Below are positions 35,660 to 46,235 of a stretch of DNA of 64,000 bases, piece after piece. The notes under the pieces are model-generated. The model was not told where the DNA came from, ran no database searches, and saw only the letters and a list, made by a program, of their open reading frames with translations. The stretch is from Fasciola hepatica. Lineage: Eukaryota; Platyhelminthes; Trematoda; Plagiorchiida; Fasciolidae. The translations under genes and the position numbers were made by a program. Within the stretch, counting starts at the first letter, position 1, and every line of letters starts with the position of its first letter. The stretch lies in NCBI GenBank assembly GCA_948099385.1, contig CANUEZ040000161.1:3720001-3784000 (forward strand), given 5' to 3'.

Positions 35660-36290
35660 ATTGAACTTTTCTCCGTGGTTTAGAAAATGTTTGCGTATAT
35701 CTCGATGATATTTTGATGGCTGTCCAAGCAGCACAATGCCCAGCGCTGTTGGGTGAACGTTGAGCTTGAATGACTCGTAATATATGCCTTCAAAGATTGC
35801 GCATCAGTTTGTACAATTTTACAAGAAATATAAGTACAAACGTACCACGATATTTAATAAAATATATCTGCTTTACAGAAACGGCACATTTTGTTTTACA
35901 CGTTTTCAGTATACCATTTTTATAGTAAACCGTCTGATTTTCCAAAAACTTTTTTTATCAGTAGTAAGTTAGTAGTTTCAATCGGAAGGGTTGGTAATGG
36001 GCAAACAGACTGAGAAACAGGCAGTTAAAATGGATTAGGAAAAGAAACGGTACCTATTTCCAGGGATTTTTTCGAACGTTCGGCTAGCGCAGCGTGCTCT
36101 CAATTGGGCGCAGGTAGCGCTACCCAACACTTCTAATGATGTAGCCTAAAGCATGCCCGATTAGAAGCGCGTTCGGCGTGCTGCTTGGGTGGCTCTACAG
36201 AGGAAGATCACTCTGCGCACCTACGTGCAATTTTCGAAAGCCTTAACCAACACGGCGTCAAGAACAGCATCCTCAAATTTGACTGAGTAG
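35660..36290 (+). pseudogene. Gypsy reverse transcriptase fragment split by a MITE
   Basis: 35,665-35,721 encodes RGLENVCVYLDDILMA, the RT active-site block with YLDD intact. The frame resumes after the insertion at about 36,195 with STEEDHSAHLRAIFESLNQH, which in an intact element follows directly (compare SSSEQEHTAHLRALFERLSQ in the pol at 55.7-58.8 kb). The next codons are decayed. The similarity suggests a CsRn1-type element related to, but different from, the tandem array, since the array has YLND. Confidence 0.78.
35722..36190. mobile_element. MITE, copy 1, inside gypsy RT
   Basis: A 469-bp non-coding insertion with terminal inverted repeats: GTCCAAGCAGCAC on the left, GTGCTGCTTGGGT on the right. 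It is flanked by GGCT on both sides (35,718-35,721 and 36,191-36,194). It carries an internal palindrome GGTAGCGCTACC near 36,113. A diverged copy without its right end is at 49,893-50,286. No transposase is encoded; the superfamily is not clear from the ends. Confidence 0.78.
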
Positions 36291-36449
36291 GTTTGATATC
36301 ATCTCATGGGACATTCGATTTCGGTCTCGGGTATTCACCCTCTGCCAGATAAAGTTTGACTTATATGAGACCACCCAGAATCAAAATCCTTTTGCTAATT
36401 GCATCAGCTTGCTGACCTGTTAAAAATTTGTCACCGGTTCATTTCTCAC

Positions 36450-36760
36450 TGTGCGGAAAGGAAGCAAGCTACAGCCGAACTTTTGCGTGGAGATAAGCTG
36501 TAACACGCAGGGGCAGTGCTCTTCCGACGGGGGTAGCACGTGTGCGGTCTGCAAAAGCACAAAAAGAAAAAACTCCATGAGCCGAGGCTTAGTAAGTGTA
36601 TCAACGGCACCAACACTTACATTAAACGAACAACAAGATGGCGGCCTCCAATCTGGCCGCTACAAAGCACAAGTTCAAATATCCCGGCACGGCACAAGCC
36701 GCATTTTCCTGGATCAAGGAAGCTGTTTTCATCATAGCACTCCTTACTAACCTTGGTCCT
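36450..36760 (+). repeat. Dispersed repeat with Cys-rich motif, copy 2
   Basis: Partner of 18,020-18,240. An open frame of 99 codons (36,451-36,750) contains GQCSSDGGSTCAVCKSTKRK, then a Thr/Leu/Gln-rich stretch. Cys spacing suggests a metal-binding or disulfide motif, but the family is not recognised. It directly follows the gypsy/MITE segment. Confidence 0.4.
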
Positions 36761-37475
36761 TAACCTCATTTGTTTTTAGTAACTTATGCCTCGAACACAG
36801 CGGTTGGAGCAGTACCGCGCCAGTCGATAATAACAATAACGGTTCATTTCTGAATAATGGACGAGAAGCATGCAAAAATGCACGACCAGTATGTACAAAC
36901 AACAATATCATGGCGTGAGTCGTCTCGCATAATTTACAAGAGGAATGGGGCAAATAATGAGTAAAATTACACCAAAACATTAAAACGATAAAATGAGACT
37001 GTCGTCAAGTTGCGCGCAAATTCAACTCAACTTTAGATAGTCAAAACTGACCTCAAGTTGACCCAGAATGTGACACGAGCAATTATATAGATGGAAGACT
37101 AGTCATTGCAAGAGATAAGTGGAAAAGAGATTACCAAGATCGAAGTGCATGAAAATCAGGTGATAGCACAGTCCCGTATATCAAAGGGATAAATAACCAA
37201 AAACCGAAGGAATATTTTCGCAGAAGAAAACGAGTAACGTTGAAAAAGAAACCCCGCACCTAATGGGAAATCAGTGGGCCAGAATATGGAGAAGCGATTC
37301 ACAGGATTATCAGAGTTCGGTCAGCAGTATCCGCGTCGTATATAAATTTATAACTGCTGATGTAATTTAACTGAATCACCACGTCAGAGCAGGTTGGTAT
37401 GACCACCTAATGGTGATATAATTAAAGGTCGAGAGAAAAATTGGCAAATACTTCAAGGAAAATTCAATTGGTGGT
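36761..37475. other. No recognisable gene
   Basis: About 700 bp, AT-rich, with no ORF or repeat I recognise. Confidence 0.35.
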
Positions 37476-37789
37476 TGTTGTGTCCCGAATTCGGGTAAAT
37501 AGAAGGAAGGGTGAACGTGTATCGTGCGGCAAACGCAAGTGCAAGCAAGCAAGTGCGTGGGTCAACGATGTATGCAATTGAAGGTGTATGACAACTATAC
37601 AGTCAGATTACGCCTTGCAAGGCCGTGCAACACGTGTACAATGTGATTGGTCAGTGCTGTCCGGGACGAAGCACGACTAAAGTCAACTTTGTACGTGTGT
37701 GTACGACTGCAGGCATGTGTCCATGATTGTATGGGATTCAGATCAAGCTTGCGTGTGTGAGCAGACGACTGCTGAAGACGAACACAACA
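37476..37789 (-). mobile_element. Second solo LTR copy
   Basis: Reverse-strand relative of the LTR at 33,752-34,082. On the minus strand it begins TGTTGTGTTCG and ends CGGGACACAACA, 314 bp. It shares the block ACAGCAYTGACCAATCA and the pieces around GTTGCACG and TTGCATACA. The 5-bp flanks (GTGGT and TTTTA) do not match, so either the ends have decayed or it was rearranged after insertion. Confidence 0.7.
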
Positions 37790-38377
37790 TTTTAGGCAGA
37801 TGATTCCGAGGGTGAAATGGGTAGGGTGCGGAATGACATCAGTATGGACGTGAAACATCGGAACATGAACAACAGGTAGTTCAAATACACTATTGTAGCT
37901 TTATCGACCGCAAATGAATGCTCAACTGGACGTGCTGGAGAAGGTAAAGTGAGACATCAGAAAAAACAATCGATTAGAGTCTGAGAAATTGAGAACATAC
38001 ACCTAAGCAAACTTGTAGAGGTCGTGTGAAAAATGCAATCTTATTATACAAAGGCCAAACTCGATTGTTCGCAGACAGTCGGATCCGAGGAGACCACTGA
38101 TAATACGTGGGTGTAAGAATAATCCTGTTGGTATATATTCTGTGAATGAAAACACGGTCATTTTGTGACCAACAGCTAGAGGTTGGTGTTTTAACTAATA
38201 TCGGTTTTATTCACCACGGCAGAACTGTTCGTCAGTCGAGGCCGGTAGTTCACAAGCATGCAAGCAATACGAAAATTCGAGGAAGCCGGTAGAAGTGGAC
38301 GAAGGTTGCATAAGTTGGTCGGATGGAGATAATAGTTTGCGAATTCAACGGCGATGGCTGGATTCTTGTAGAGTGCT
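37790..38377. other. No recognisable gene
   Basis: About 590 bp without a recognised gene or repeat. Confidence 0.3.
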
Positions 38378-38773
38378 TTAGTAATACCATGTAGTTAGAG
38401 CTGGGGGTATGTGGTAGGCAACTGTTGAGGTTGTGCATGATGTGCCGTTTGCGTAGACATGAATAGTGACACGAACCGGAGAAATACTGTGCTCCGGTAA
38501 TGAAAAAATCAGTCCAGTGAAAGTTTTGTGGAGATCTGTATGCCCAGTAGCTGGATTTCGATCACACCAGGTAGCGATATATGGTTCAAAAAAGCTTTGG
38601 CTAGAATGAGCATAAATGTAATCTAGAGTGAAATTAAAAATTCCCCACTCAGTTGCTTTCTGTATTTCCGCCTTTTTGATGACTATCCCGGCGTTGTTCC
38701 TAACGATACGGGTTTTTGCGATAGCACAGTTTTCGTCTAGAACATTGCTTTTCCCCCTTATGTCGTTCGGCAA
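38378..38773 (-). other. Unrecognised 131-codon ORF
   Basis: An open minus-strand frame starting MPNDIRGKSNVLDENC, with TRIVRNNAGIVIKKAEIQKA and later SPVRVTIHVYANGT. Composition looks protein-like, but no family is recognised. Just upstream on the same strand, ATTG followed by GTAAGAAC could be a splice donor, so the frame may run over intron sequence. No support beyond its length. Confidence 0.25.
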
Positions 38774-39049
38774 GTGTTTTCCACCGTGTTCTTACCAATT
38801 CGCGTGATAGTGAAATAGAATGCATCACTTCTGTTTGTTTGGATATGGCTCAGTTGATGACTCTTGGAATGATGGCTACCGTTTTTGACTGCTCGGGAAT
38901 TTCGGTCTGACTAAGCGTGCAGAACGCTTTCTGTTGGAAAGACTTGTGGTGATGGGGATTATTGCGAGTATTTTTGATCCTATCGAATGAGTATTCTGTT
39001 ATGTTAGATTTACTGACACTTCTCTTTTCCGAACCTCACCTGTTAGAGG

Positions 39050-39360
39050 TGTAGTGGCATTCAACCCTGATTATTTTTTTTAACATACATCAGTGTTTAT
39101 GTGAACTCGCGCCACCAAGCGCGGTGGCCATTTGACCGTTGCTCTTGCGCACGCTCTCACTCACACTCCTAAATATACGCTAACCACTATCTCTCCCAAT
39201 CGCCTTCTCGTTCTCACGGGGCGTGGAGAATACCATTCTGGTTAACATATTCGTACAATGCCGAGTATTAGAGTAACGTGCAGGTGGTCCACGCAGTACA
39301 AAGGACCGAAGCACGCATTTACTAAGGAAACCGCGAAGTAAGGTTTAACCAACCTTACAA
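39050..39360 (+). repeat. 5' LTR of the deleted CsRn1-like element
   Basis: 311 bp with TG...CA ends. It carries GCGCCACCAAGCGCGGTGGC, which can fold into a short stem. It aligns along its length with 40,412-40,721, with many substitutions, so the insertion is not recent. Confidence 0.9.
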
Positions 39361-39639
39361 TTGGTGAGCCCGACGTGATGCCAAGGTCACGCCAGTTTTA
39401 TTTTTGTTCGCCTATGGTCGTCCTGTTTTTCTCGGTATGTTGATTTTTCGTAGAATGATATTGATTCTCTTGATTTTAATACATGTACTATTGTTTTTTC
39501 TCCGTCCAATTAGCATCTTTTATCCTTATTCGCGGGAACCTTCCTAAACCTCGGCTTCTGGTAGTTTTCTCTTTTAATTGCCTACAGTCTGCCAAATTCC
39601 GATACAGCATGTTTGGTGGGGAACTATAGCTCGTCTGCT

Positions 39640-39920
39640 TAGGCATCTGTCATTTGCGACGTGCACTTAGAGGTGTTCGTTCTTGGTGTTCACAGATCAC
39701 AAGCCTTTGGTACGCACTGATGTTCGCTTTCGATCGACACTCATCTCGCGAGATTAGCCGTTCAGACTTTGTCTCACTTTATTGTGGACATGCGATAAGT
39801 CTCTGGGGCACTATCTCGTCACCGACGCTTTATCACGTGTACACCGCTTACGTCTGCCACAGTCTGACAACGACTCGGACTCAATGGCACATGCCTAAAA
39901 GGTGGGCGTTATATCAAGGG
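39640..39920 (+). pseudogene. Gypsy RNase H fragment
   Basis: 39,686-39,715 encodes VFTDHKPLVR, the RNase H motif holding the third catalytic Asp. About 140 bp later TDALSRVYTA matches the end of the domain (ADALSRV) with the fourth Asp. Frames between are shifted. It is the only coding remnant within the deleted LTR element. Confidence 0.8.
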
Positions 39921-40411
39921 ACTTCCATTAAACGATTCACTAAGTCTAACGCCGTTACTTGCCCTCACCGCCCATGATTACGCCTAAACAAACTTAGTCT
40001 GTCAGTACGTTTTTTCCACTTTTCAACGACTACACCTAACGTCGTTTTTGTCTGTTATCTTGGTCGAACATCTGTTGGAGCCCCAGGCGTACTTTCCTTC
40101 CTTTTTGCCTTCTCTTCAGGTGGATGCAGTCACACTGATTAAATTTGTTTCCTCGCTAACTCCTGGTACATTCAAGAGGGTAACGACCCACCGGACAACA
40201 GGACGATTGGTCAGCGTGGCGCTGGAGACGACAGGTGGACGCATTGTTGGATGAAACTCGAAGGTGCAGATGTTAACCTCTCACCATTAGCCACTCCATG
40301 TCAGGCCATGAATGCAAGGAGTGACATACGCGGAGTTCATGGGGTGTCAACACAACTGGCCTACGTCCAAAATCGAAGCCCAACTCCGTCGGGCTTCTAG
40401 GAGGAGGCCTC

Positions 40412-40721
40412 TGTAGTGGCGTTCAACCCTGATTATTTGTTTAACATACATCAGTGTTTATGTGAACTCGCGCCACCAAGCGCGGTGGCCACTTGAACGT
40501 TGCCCGTGCACGCCACACGCACGCTTCTCCAATATACACTAACCACTCTCTCCCTACCTATAGTGTTCTCCTTCTCATGGGTTGTGGGAAACAATGTCGT
40601 GGTGATCGTGATGGTATATTGCAGAGTACCACTGTAACGAACAGGTGGTCCAAGCGTGTTGGATTGGACTAGCGAACGTACGTAATAAGAAAACAGCATG
40701 TAAGATCTAACCAACCTTACA
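40412..40721 (+). repeat. 3' LTR of the deleted CsRn1-like element
   Basis: 310 bp, preceded by a polypurine tract and followed by the GAGG target duplication. Confidence 0.9.
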
Positions 40722-41224
40722 GAGGTATGTTTACTGTGTACGTTTTGTGATCACTGAAAAATAGTGCTGTAGATTTCGGTGGATCAGTCCGTTCTCGATT
40801 TTCGGGATCTGAAGGACTCCGTGTTGCTCACTACATGTCGCCACTAGCCAGAACTGGTTTCAAATTGTTGCACTCACGTTTGGTTGCTACAGTAATTAAA
40901 GGCCATGATCAGCCGGTGTGGAACGTAATACGACTCGATCAACTAATTCGAAGAATCCTTAGGATACTCAGGAGGTATAGCCTGACAGTTAAATGACTGA
41001 ACGAGTATACAGTCAGTGATATTCAAGACTGACTCTTTTGTTTTGCTCTAATGTATCTTCTGCGTATTAAAACATATCGGTACAGTACGTGATACTGCGC
41101 ATAGGAAATACTACGCTACATCCTATTCGGTGTTGGTGTTCTTGATTCTCGGTAGTTCTGTGCGGGGTTGAGTCCATTCAATCCATTCGATATCATGCTT
41201 GGCGTCGGTCAAGGGAGCTAAATT
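40722..41224. other. No recognisable gene
   Basis: About 500 bp between the deleted LTR element and the gag start at 41,225. It might hold the 5' LTR or leader of the following gypsy element, but I see no second LTR copy to confirm this. Confidence 0.35.
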
Positions 41225-42693
41225 ATGATTGCTTCTGAAATGGAACATCTTGATGTAAATTCCACATCCCGACAGGTCGAGGAATATATGGAACGTTTCG
41301 ACATTTGGTGTTTGACCCGACACCACTTGGATCACACAGAGAAAACAGCATTCTTTTCATTTCATTAAAAAGAACGTACAGAGTCTCGTGAAAAATTTGT
41401 CTTCTCCGGATCCTGCTATCAGTTTACCATACGACAAGCTCAAGAACAGTATTCTACAGCACTTCAAGCCAGTCAGTTTTGTTGCCGCTGGGAGAGCCAA
41501 ATTTAACTGCCTCACAAAACTTGAAAACTAGTCAGTACAAGAGTTCATTCTTCAATCGCAGACACAAGCAGCGAAATGCGACTACTGTCCCAAATCGGAG
41601 GGTCACCTGCTAGATCGTTTGGTTACAGGAGTCAACTTTCCAGATTTGCAACAGAAGCTGTTACTCTCAACCGATCAAACCTTTCATCACATTCGCCACA
41701 TTTGTGAACAGTATCAGGATGTAAAAGCTGTAACTGCTGTGTCAGAGTTCGTATTGTTCAATTCCACTAGAAATCGAGACTAGTGATGCACTCAAAAATT
41801 GCCGCACTTGAACAAGCCAATGAATTATCGTGGCAATCAGCCCCCACTTCAGCGATCTCCTCACTCGAAATCTAACCATACAAGTTCATATTTGGGCAAG
41901 TGTGTTTCATGTGGTCAATAACACTCTCGTTTCACATGTCCCTATCGACGAGCTACGTGTTTCGCCTGTGGTAATGTTGGCCACGTTAAAAGTGTTCGTA
42001 GAAGTCGCCCACCATGTCGACTGACGATCCATTCAGCATCACCTGACACTTCTCCACTTGATGCCAGTTTTTCAACGCTTGCATTAGCCGTTTTGAAGAG
42101 AAAGTTTCACATGTTAACCAGACATTGCATACTCCAGAGGGTAGCAAATACACTTTTACTGTTGACAATGGGAGTGTAGAATCCATAATTTCACGTCAGG
42201 CTCTGGATTGTTTTTATCTCATTGCAAAGATTAATCCTACCAGTGTGACTATTCGGGTTATTACCGGACAAATGCCCCCACTTATCGGTTCTTGTATGGT
42301 TCCAGTTTGGTTACGCGATTCTGACATTACTGACTGTGATTTTTGGTTTCTCATTCAGAAGTTCCAGTTTTTTGTTTGAAACTTCCGCCTAAATTACATA
42401 TTGACGTAACTACCCTGAAGTCTTCGCCTGATTCATCTGATATGCAACAACTTGTTTCAAAGTGTTTGAAGGCTTCTGGAGGAATGCACATCTCTGGAGT
42501 AAGGTTAGAGGTATCTGGTGGGCCCATTTTTCTAGGGCGCAGAATAATTCCTTTTGGCGTGAGAAAACCTGTCCGTCAAGCACTACAGTCCTCGAGTGAG
42601 CGCGGAACTATTATCCGTACTCTGTCAAATCATTTTCGACTTGTGGGTGAAGAGACTAAAGTACAAATGTGGGATAAATTCTCGTTCACGTAA
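41225..42693 (+). pseudogene. Gypsy gag, zinc knuckles, protease and RT start
   Basis: A likely gag start at ATG 41,225 (MIASEMEHLDV) leads to EEYMERFDIWCLTRHHLDH, a typical gag matrix/capsid segment. After stops and shifts, 41,890-42,020 encodes two knuckles, CVSCGQ (stop) HSRFTC and CFACGNVGHVKSVR, the last Cys being Arg. The protease at 42,125-42,379 has FTVDNGSVESIISRQAL, with DNG where DTG is expected. 42,480-42,600 reads GGPIFLGRRIIPFGVRKPV, the segment that leads into RT in gypsy pols. The rest of pol is missing. No LTRs were identified. The element is inactive. Confidence 0.75.
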
Positions 42694-42975
42694 AAAATTA
42701 CCTACAATGAGCAAATTGATCGAGAGAAAAATTCTTCCCAGAAATATAAAAATTGTGTCTATTTTCTGAAGTAGGCTTGGTTTTCCGGAAACGGATTGTA
42801 CATGGACACGAGTGTCTTGGATGTCATGTTACCTGAAATGAAAATATAGCGAAACTCTTATGCTGAACATAAACCATATATGCACGGACAGTGTTCCCAT
42901 GTTCCATATCATGTCTGAGATACCAACGAAATGCAGCATTGTGGCGATGGTAATGCACAATAAGTAAAATCTCAC

Positions 42976-43170
42976 CTTCTTTCTTCCGGCGAACCCCCGA
43001 TCTTTGTCATTGACAAACCACCGTTGAACGTGCTTGTCAGTGTCATCGTCTGACAATTCCTTTAAGAGTAGACTTGCATACACCGTGTCTATACTGACGT
43101 AAGTATTCAAAAATGTCAGCTTACTTTTGATAGCATCAATAATATGCATTTTTGGCGCGAAGTTTTCAGC
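42976..43170 (-). CDS. Probable exon of an unrecognised gene (second)
   Basis: 195 nt, 65 codons, phase 0 at both ends, from an acceptor TTTTATAG to AAG before GTGAGA. The product begins AENFAPKMHIIDAIKSKLTF, continues VSIDTVYASLLLKELSDDDT and ends DRGFAGRKK. It looks helical and acidic-basic, like an ordinary intracellular protein. The frame joins the exon at 43,203-43,384 in phase across a 32-nt intron. I do not recognise the family. It lies between gypsy elements and shows no retroelement motif. Confidence 0.5.
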
Positions 43171-43202
43171 CTATAAAATTCTTTTTTTCATCGTCATCAC
43201 AC

Positions 43203-43384
43203 CTGTACAATAGACAGCCGTGTTGCTGCATGATATAACGTACCCACTGCGTTCACATGACCCGTTGCGACACTGGACGTTGTTGCTATAAACGTAGAAA
43301 CCTTCATCTGTTCCGCGGATGAACTTGGTTCCTTGACTATTGTCGAATTCGTTTGCACAGCTCCTTCATTAGCATCTAACAGAC
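43203..43384 (-). CDS. Probable exon of an unrecognised gene (first)
   Basis: 182 nt from a TTGTTCCTAG acceptor to CAG before GTGTGA. It enters in phase 1 and leaves in phase 0. The product reads LLDANEGAVQTNSTIVKEPS, then STFIATTSSVATGHVNAVGT and ends TRLSIVQ. The intron to the next exon is GTGTGATGACG...TTTTATAG, 32 nt. Very short introns of this size are known in flatworms. No upstream exon in the right phase was found. The family is unrecognised. Confidence 0.5.
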
Positions 43385-44119
43385 CTAGGAACAAACGTAC
43401 ATTACACTTAACGACCGTCGACTATCGCACATTACCGTAAATCCATTCATCGCATTTCCAGACACATCATGGAATAACCCACGTATATCCCAGCCAGCAC
43501 AAAATACCACCTTCTATGTGGTAGATTCACCACATAAATACCACTTCTGTTTTTCTCGAGGATGAGTGGGTTTTTTCGCTCAAAATGACCAAATTGATTC
43601 TTTGCATAGCATGGCAACTCGTCATTGTGCAGAGAAATTTCGATAAAAAGAGTATTACGAAAACTAATTGATTTTGATTTGTTTTAATGTGCCACGAGTT
43701 TTTGGCGCGTACCTGCCAGTCCGCCCTGCTGAGTGATCAGGTATGGTTTGCGCTAATTTCTCGTTGAACATATGTTCATTGGTTATTCCACAAGCGTATA
43801 TTCTGGTGAGAATAACTGAATCTCAGACCTCAGCATTTTATTCTACAAAACACCAATATGACAATTAAAACAACATAAGCGAAATTATTTTGATAGTACA
43901 ATTAGCATGAACCACAAAACGGCTAAACCCTGGGCAATGCCACCAATATCCGAGATTTACTAGACAAAAAATAGCATTGCTTCAACAATATATCAGTCCA
44001 CCACTGAAACCTGGAAAACCTTCCCGGTGATACTGTGCCATCGCCAGGTCACTCAAATCACATGACGCAAAGCCCAACCACTTTTACGAGCGGCTTCCAG
44101 CGATCACTGTCATGTGCCC
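43385..44119. other. No recognisable gene
   Basis: About 730 bp. Near 43,510-43,550 short related blocks alternate (ACCACCTTCTATGTGGT, CACCACATAAATACCAC), which can pair with each other. Nothing else recognised. Confidence 0.35.
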
Positions 44120-44367
44120 TGTAATACACGTGGGGTCCGGAGGTCTGAAAATGGACGCACAGATCAGCACAACTAGTCACAGCACGAGGCCAGTCACAAC
44201 AGAAGGCGAAGCTCGGAAAACAATGGACTTGTATTGACACAAGGCGACGCCGTAACTGGTACAATTCGAAACCGGAAGTGGGTCAAACGGGGGCGTCCAC
44301 GGGTTTTTTTATACAGTTTTGTGGTCGGGGTCAAGGTCACTGTTCGGGGGGAGAGGGAGGTGAGATG
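44120..44367 (-). repeat. 3' LTR of the 44-kb gypsy element
   Basis: 248 bp. It differs from the 5' LTR by one T in a T run and one G/C change as far as I can see. On the minus strand it ends GTGTATTACA. Confidence 0.93.
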
Positions 44368-45430
44368 GGGGCTGTCCTCAGCCCTTCTGTGTGCACTTCA
44401 ACTTCGTCAGCAACAGATGGAATGCTGGGGGGCCTGCTGTTAACTATTCCATCGTTGTTTGTCGCGGGTTTCAGTCGGTTATAGTGTACAATTTGGCTCT
44501 GGGTTTCTGGGTTTTCGCCGATACGAGCTACACGGCACGTCGTGGGGCTCAAGGCTTCGTTTACAATAAATGGTCTGGTCCAGTCGTACTTAAGTTTGGA
44601 AGGTATTCCCGGGACCTGCGTCATCGACTTCATCCAGACCTCTTCACCCGACTGTACTGGTGTTCCGTGAGCTTTGCAATCGTAGAACTCTTTTTCGTGG
44701 CATTGTGATGTTCTCAAATGTGTACGTGCAAGAAGATGACTGTCGCCGAGGGTTCGGCGAAGCTTAATTGCATATTCTGTTGAGGTCCGTATGTCGTCGG
44801 CGAGCCGTGGCACCGTAAGATCGATGGGTAATCGCAATTCCCGTCCGGTGATCATGAAATGTGGCGATTGCCCTGTCGAAGTCTGCGCTGATGCCTTGTA
44901 TGCGAGCAAACATGTGGGTAGCGCACTATCCCAGTGTCGAGTGGTACGTCTCTCTATGGAGGCTTTCAGCAAGTTTTTTAAGGTTCGGTTTGTTCGTTCC
45001 ACAAATCCATTCCCTTGGGGGTGGTACGGTGTCGTGCGGTTTTTTTTTATCCCCAGTAACTGACATATGTCGGCCAATAACATACTTTCGAAGCTGGAGC
45101 CCTGGTCCGTGTAAAGGGAAAAGGACCGACAAGGTCAATCCCCAACTGTTCGTTTGGGTATCCCGCCATGATGGATGCCAAGGGTGCCCGGTTAGTGGTC
45201 CGTGGTGCCTTGAAACGCATACACAGTTAACAGTTGCTACAGAAATTCACCATATCTCTCACCTGATGTGGCCACCAAAACCTGGTGCGAACGGCTGCCA
45301 ACATCTTCCTTTGTCAGGCATGTCCCAGCTCACGATGTAATTCCGCCAGCACTGTCTCGACAGCACCCTGGGGTACCACTATCCTCCTCGTACACGTAGG
45401 TTCATATTGGAAATACAGGATGCCATCCAC
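44337..45430 (-). pseudogene. Gypsy integrase with deleted catalytic core segment
   Basis: From about 45,420 the zinc domain is readable with two stops (ELHRELGHA, stop, then RTRFWWPH and CSNC, stop, LC). The core begins LGIDLVGPFPFT with the first catalytic Asp at about 45,135. It then jumps to RTDQGSSFES in another frame near 45,110, the block with the second Asp; about 50 residues normally between them are missing. The 248-codon frame to 44,337 carries KNRTTPYHPQGNGFVERTNR with the catalytic Glu, and a C-terminal chromo-type/GPY region (VWMKSM, KLKYDWTRPFIV, HYNRLKP). Confidence 0.9.
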
Positions 45431-45445
45431 GATCGTCAAGTGTTC

Positions 45446-46217
45446 TTACAGATTGAACAAGCACAGGGTTTCCCAAATCTGGCCAGCCATTTCTTCTCGT
45501 GTCGGTTTAGTACTGTTTTCGTTTAACCGCCTATATATCAGCTCTAATTCCGGATCTATTGTTTGGCGTTTCCTCCAAACATCCGACGGCGCCGCCTGCA
45601 GCGTGATAGCCGTTACGTGAGTGGTGGGGCACGTGGGACACTCTCCATGTGCCCTGCAAGGTCGTCTTGACAGGGGATCCGCATTTTGATGGCTGCGCCC
45701 CGGGCGGTGAATACATTGAAACTGGTACTCTTGCATCTTTTCCTGCCATCCGGCAACTTGACCGGCAGCATCCTTGAACGACTGTAACCAAACTAGCGCC
45801 TGATGGTCGGTTCGAACGATAAACGCTTTCCCCAATAGGTAATGGCGGAAATGAGACAAGAAATATACTAAAGCCAACATCTCCTTTTCGTGTTGTGCAA
45901 TAGTTCCTCTCGTGTTTATTTAGACATCGACTGCCATAAGCTATGACTCGTTCTATGCCGTTCTGATTCTGAGACAAGACTGCACCAATTCCCGTTTCAC
46001 TTGCTTCCGTGTCCAAAACGAAGGGTTTAGCTTCAGGAGAAAATACCGGTGGGGCTAGGACAGGTGAGTTGATCAGAGCCTCTTTAAGCGCCTGAAAGGC
46101 ATCATTACATTCCTCCATCCAACGGAATTGACTCTCTTTCTCAGTCAACCGGTGTAGTGGAGCTGCATCCGTGGCAAAGCCGCGTACAAATCGTCTGAAA
46201 TATGAGGCTAAACCCAT
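45446..46217 (-). pseudogene. Gypsy RNase H and connection
   Basis: Two overlapping frames. 46,217 onward reads MGLASYFRRFVRGFATDAAP, then FVLDTEASETGIGAVLSQ (first RNase H Asp) and IERVIAYGSR. A frameshift near 45,900 leads to MLALVYFLSHFRHYLLGKAF (catalytic Glu just before, in E-M-L-A-L), VRTDHQALVWL (third Asp) and HRPGRSHQNADPLSRRPC (fourth Asp). Four acidic positions are therefore recognisable, but the domain is split by the shift. Confidence 0.88.
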
Positions 46218-46235
46218 GAAACTTCTTACTTCATC

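Larger units (their letters stand above)
39050..40721 (+). mobile_element. Internally deleted CsRn1-like LTR retrotransposon
   Basis: A 1,672-bp element with two LTRs (39,050-39,360 and 40,412-40,721) that start TGTAGTGGC and end ACCAACCTTACA. A primer-binding site follows the first LTR (TGGTGAGCCCGACGTGA, 39,363-39,379), matching the tRNA-Trp 3' end with one mismatch, and a purine tract (AGGAGGAGG) precedes the second. GAGG flanks both sides (39,046-39,049 and 40,722-40,725). The interior keeps only an RNase H fragment; gag, protease, RT and integrase are missing. The tRNA-Trp primer is known for the CsRn1/Kabuki group. Confidence 0.9.

Noticed and set aside
42768..42834. Possible third exon of the 43-kb gene: acceptor TTTTCATTTCAG followed by a frame reading SKTLVSMYNPFPENQAYF and then a stop.
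   Set aside because: The reading frame needs one base from the previous exon, but the exon ending at 42,976 is in phase 0, so the join would give a stop at once.
43385..43460. Possible upstream exon (frame FHDVSGNAMNGFT before GTAATG).
   Set aside because: It ends in phase 0 while the exon at 43,203-43,384 needs phase 1; no consistent join.
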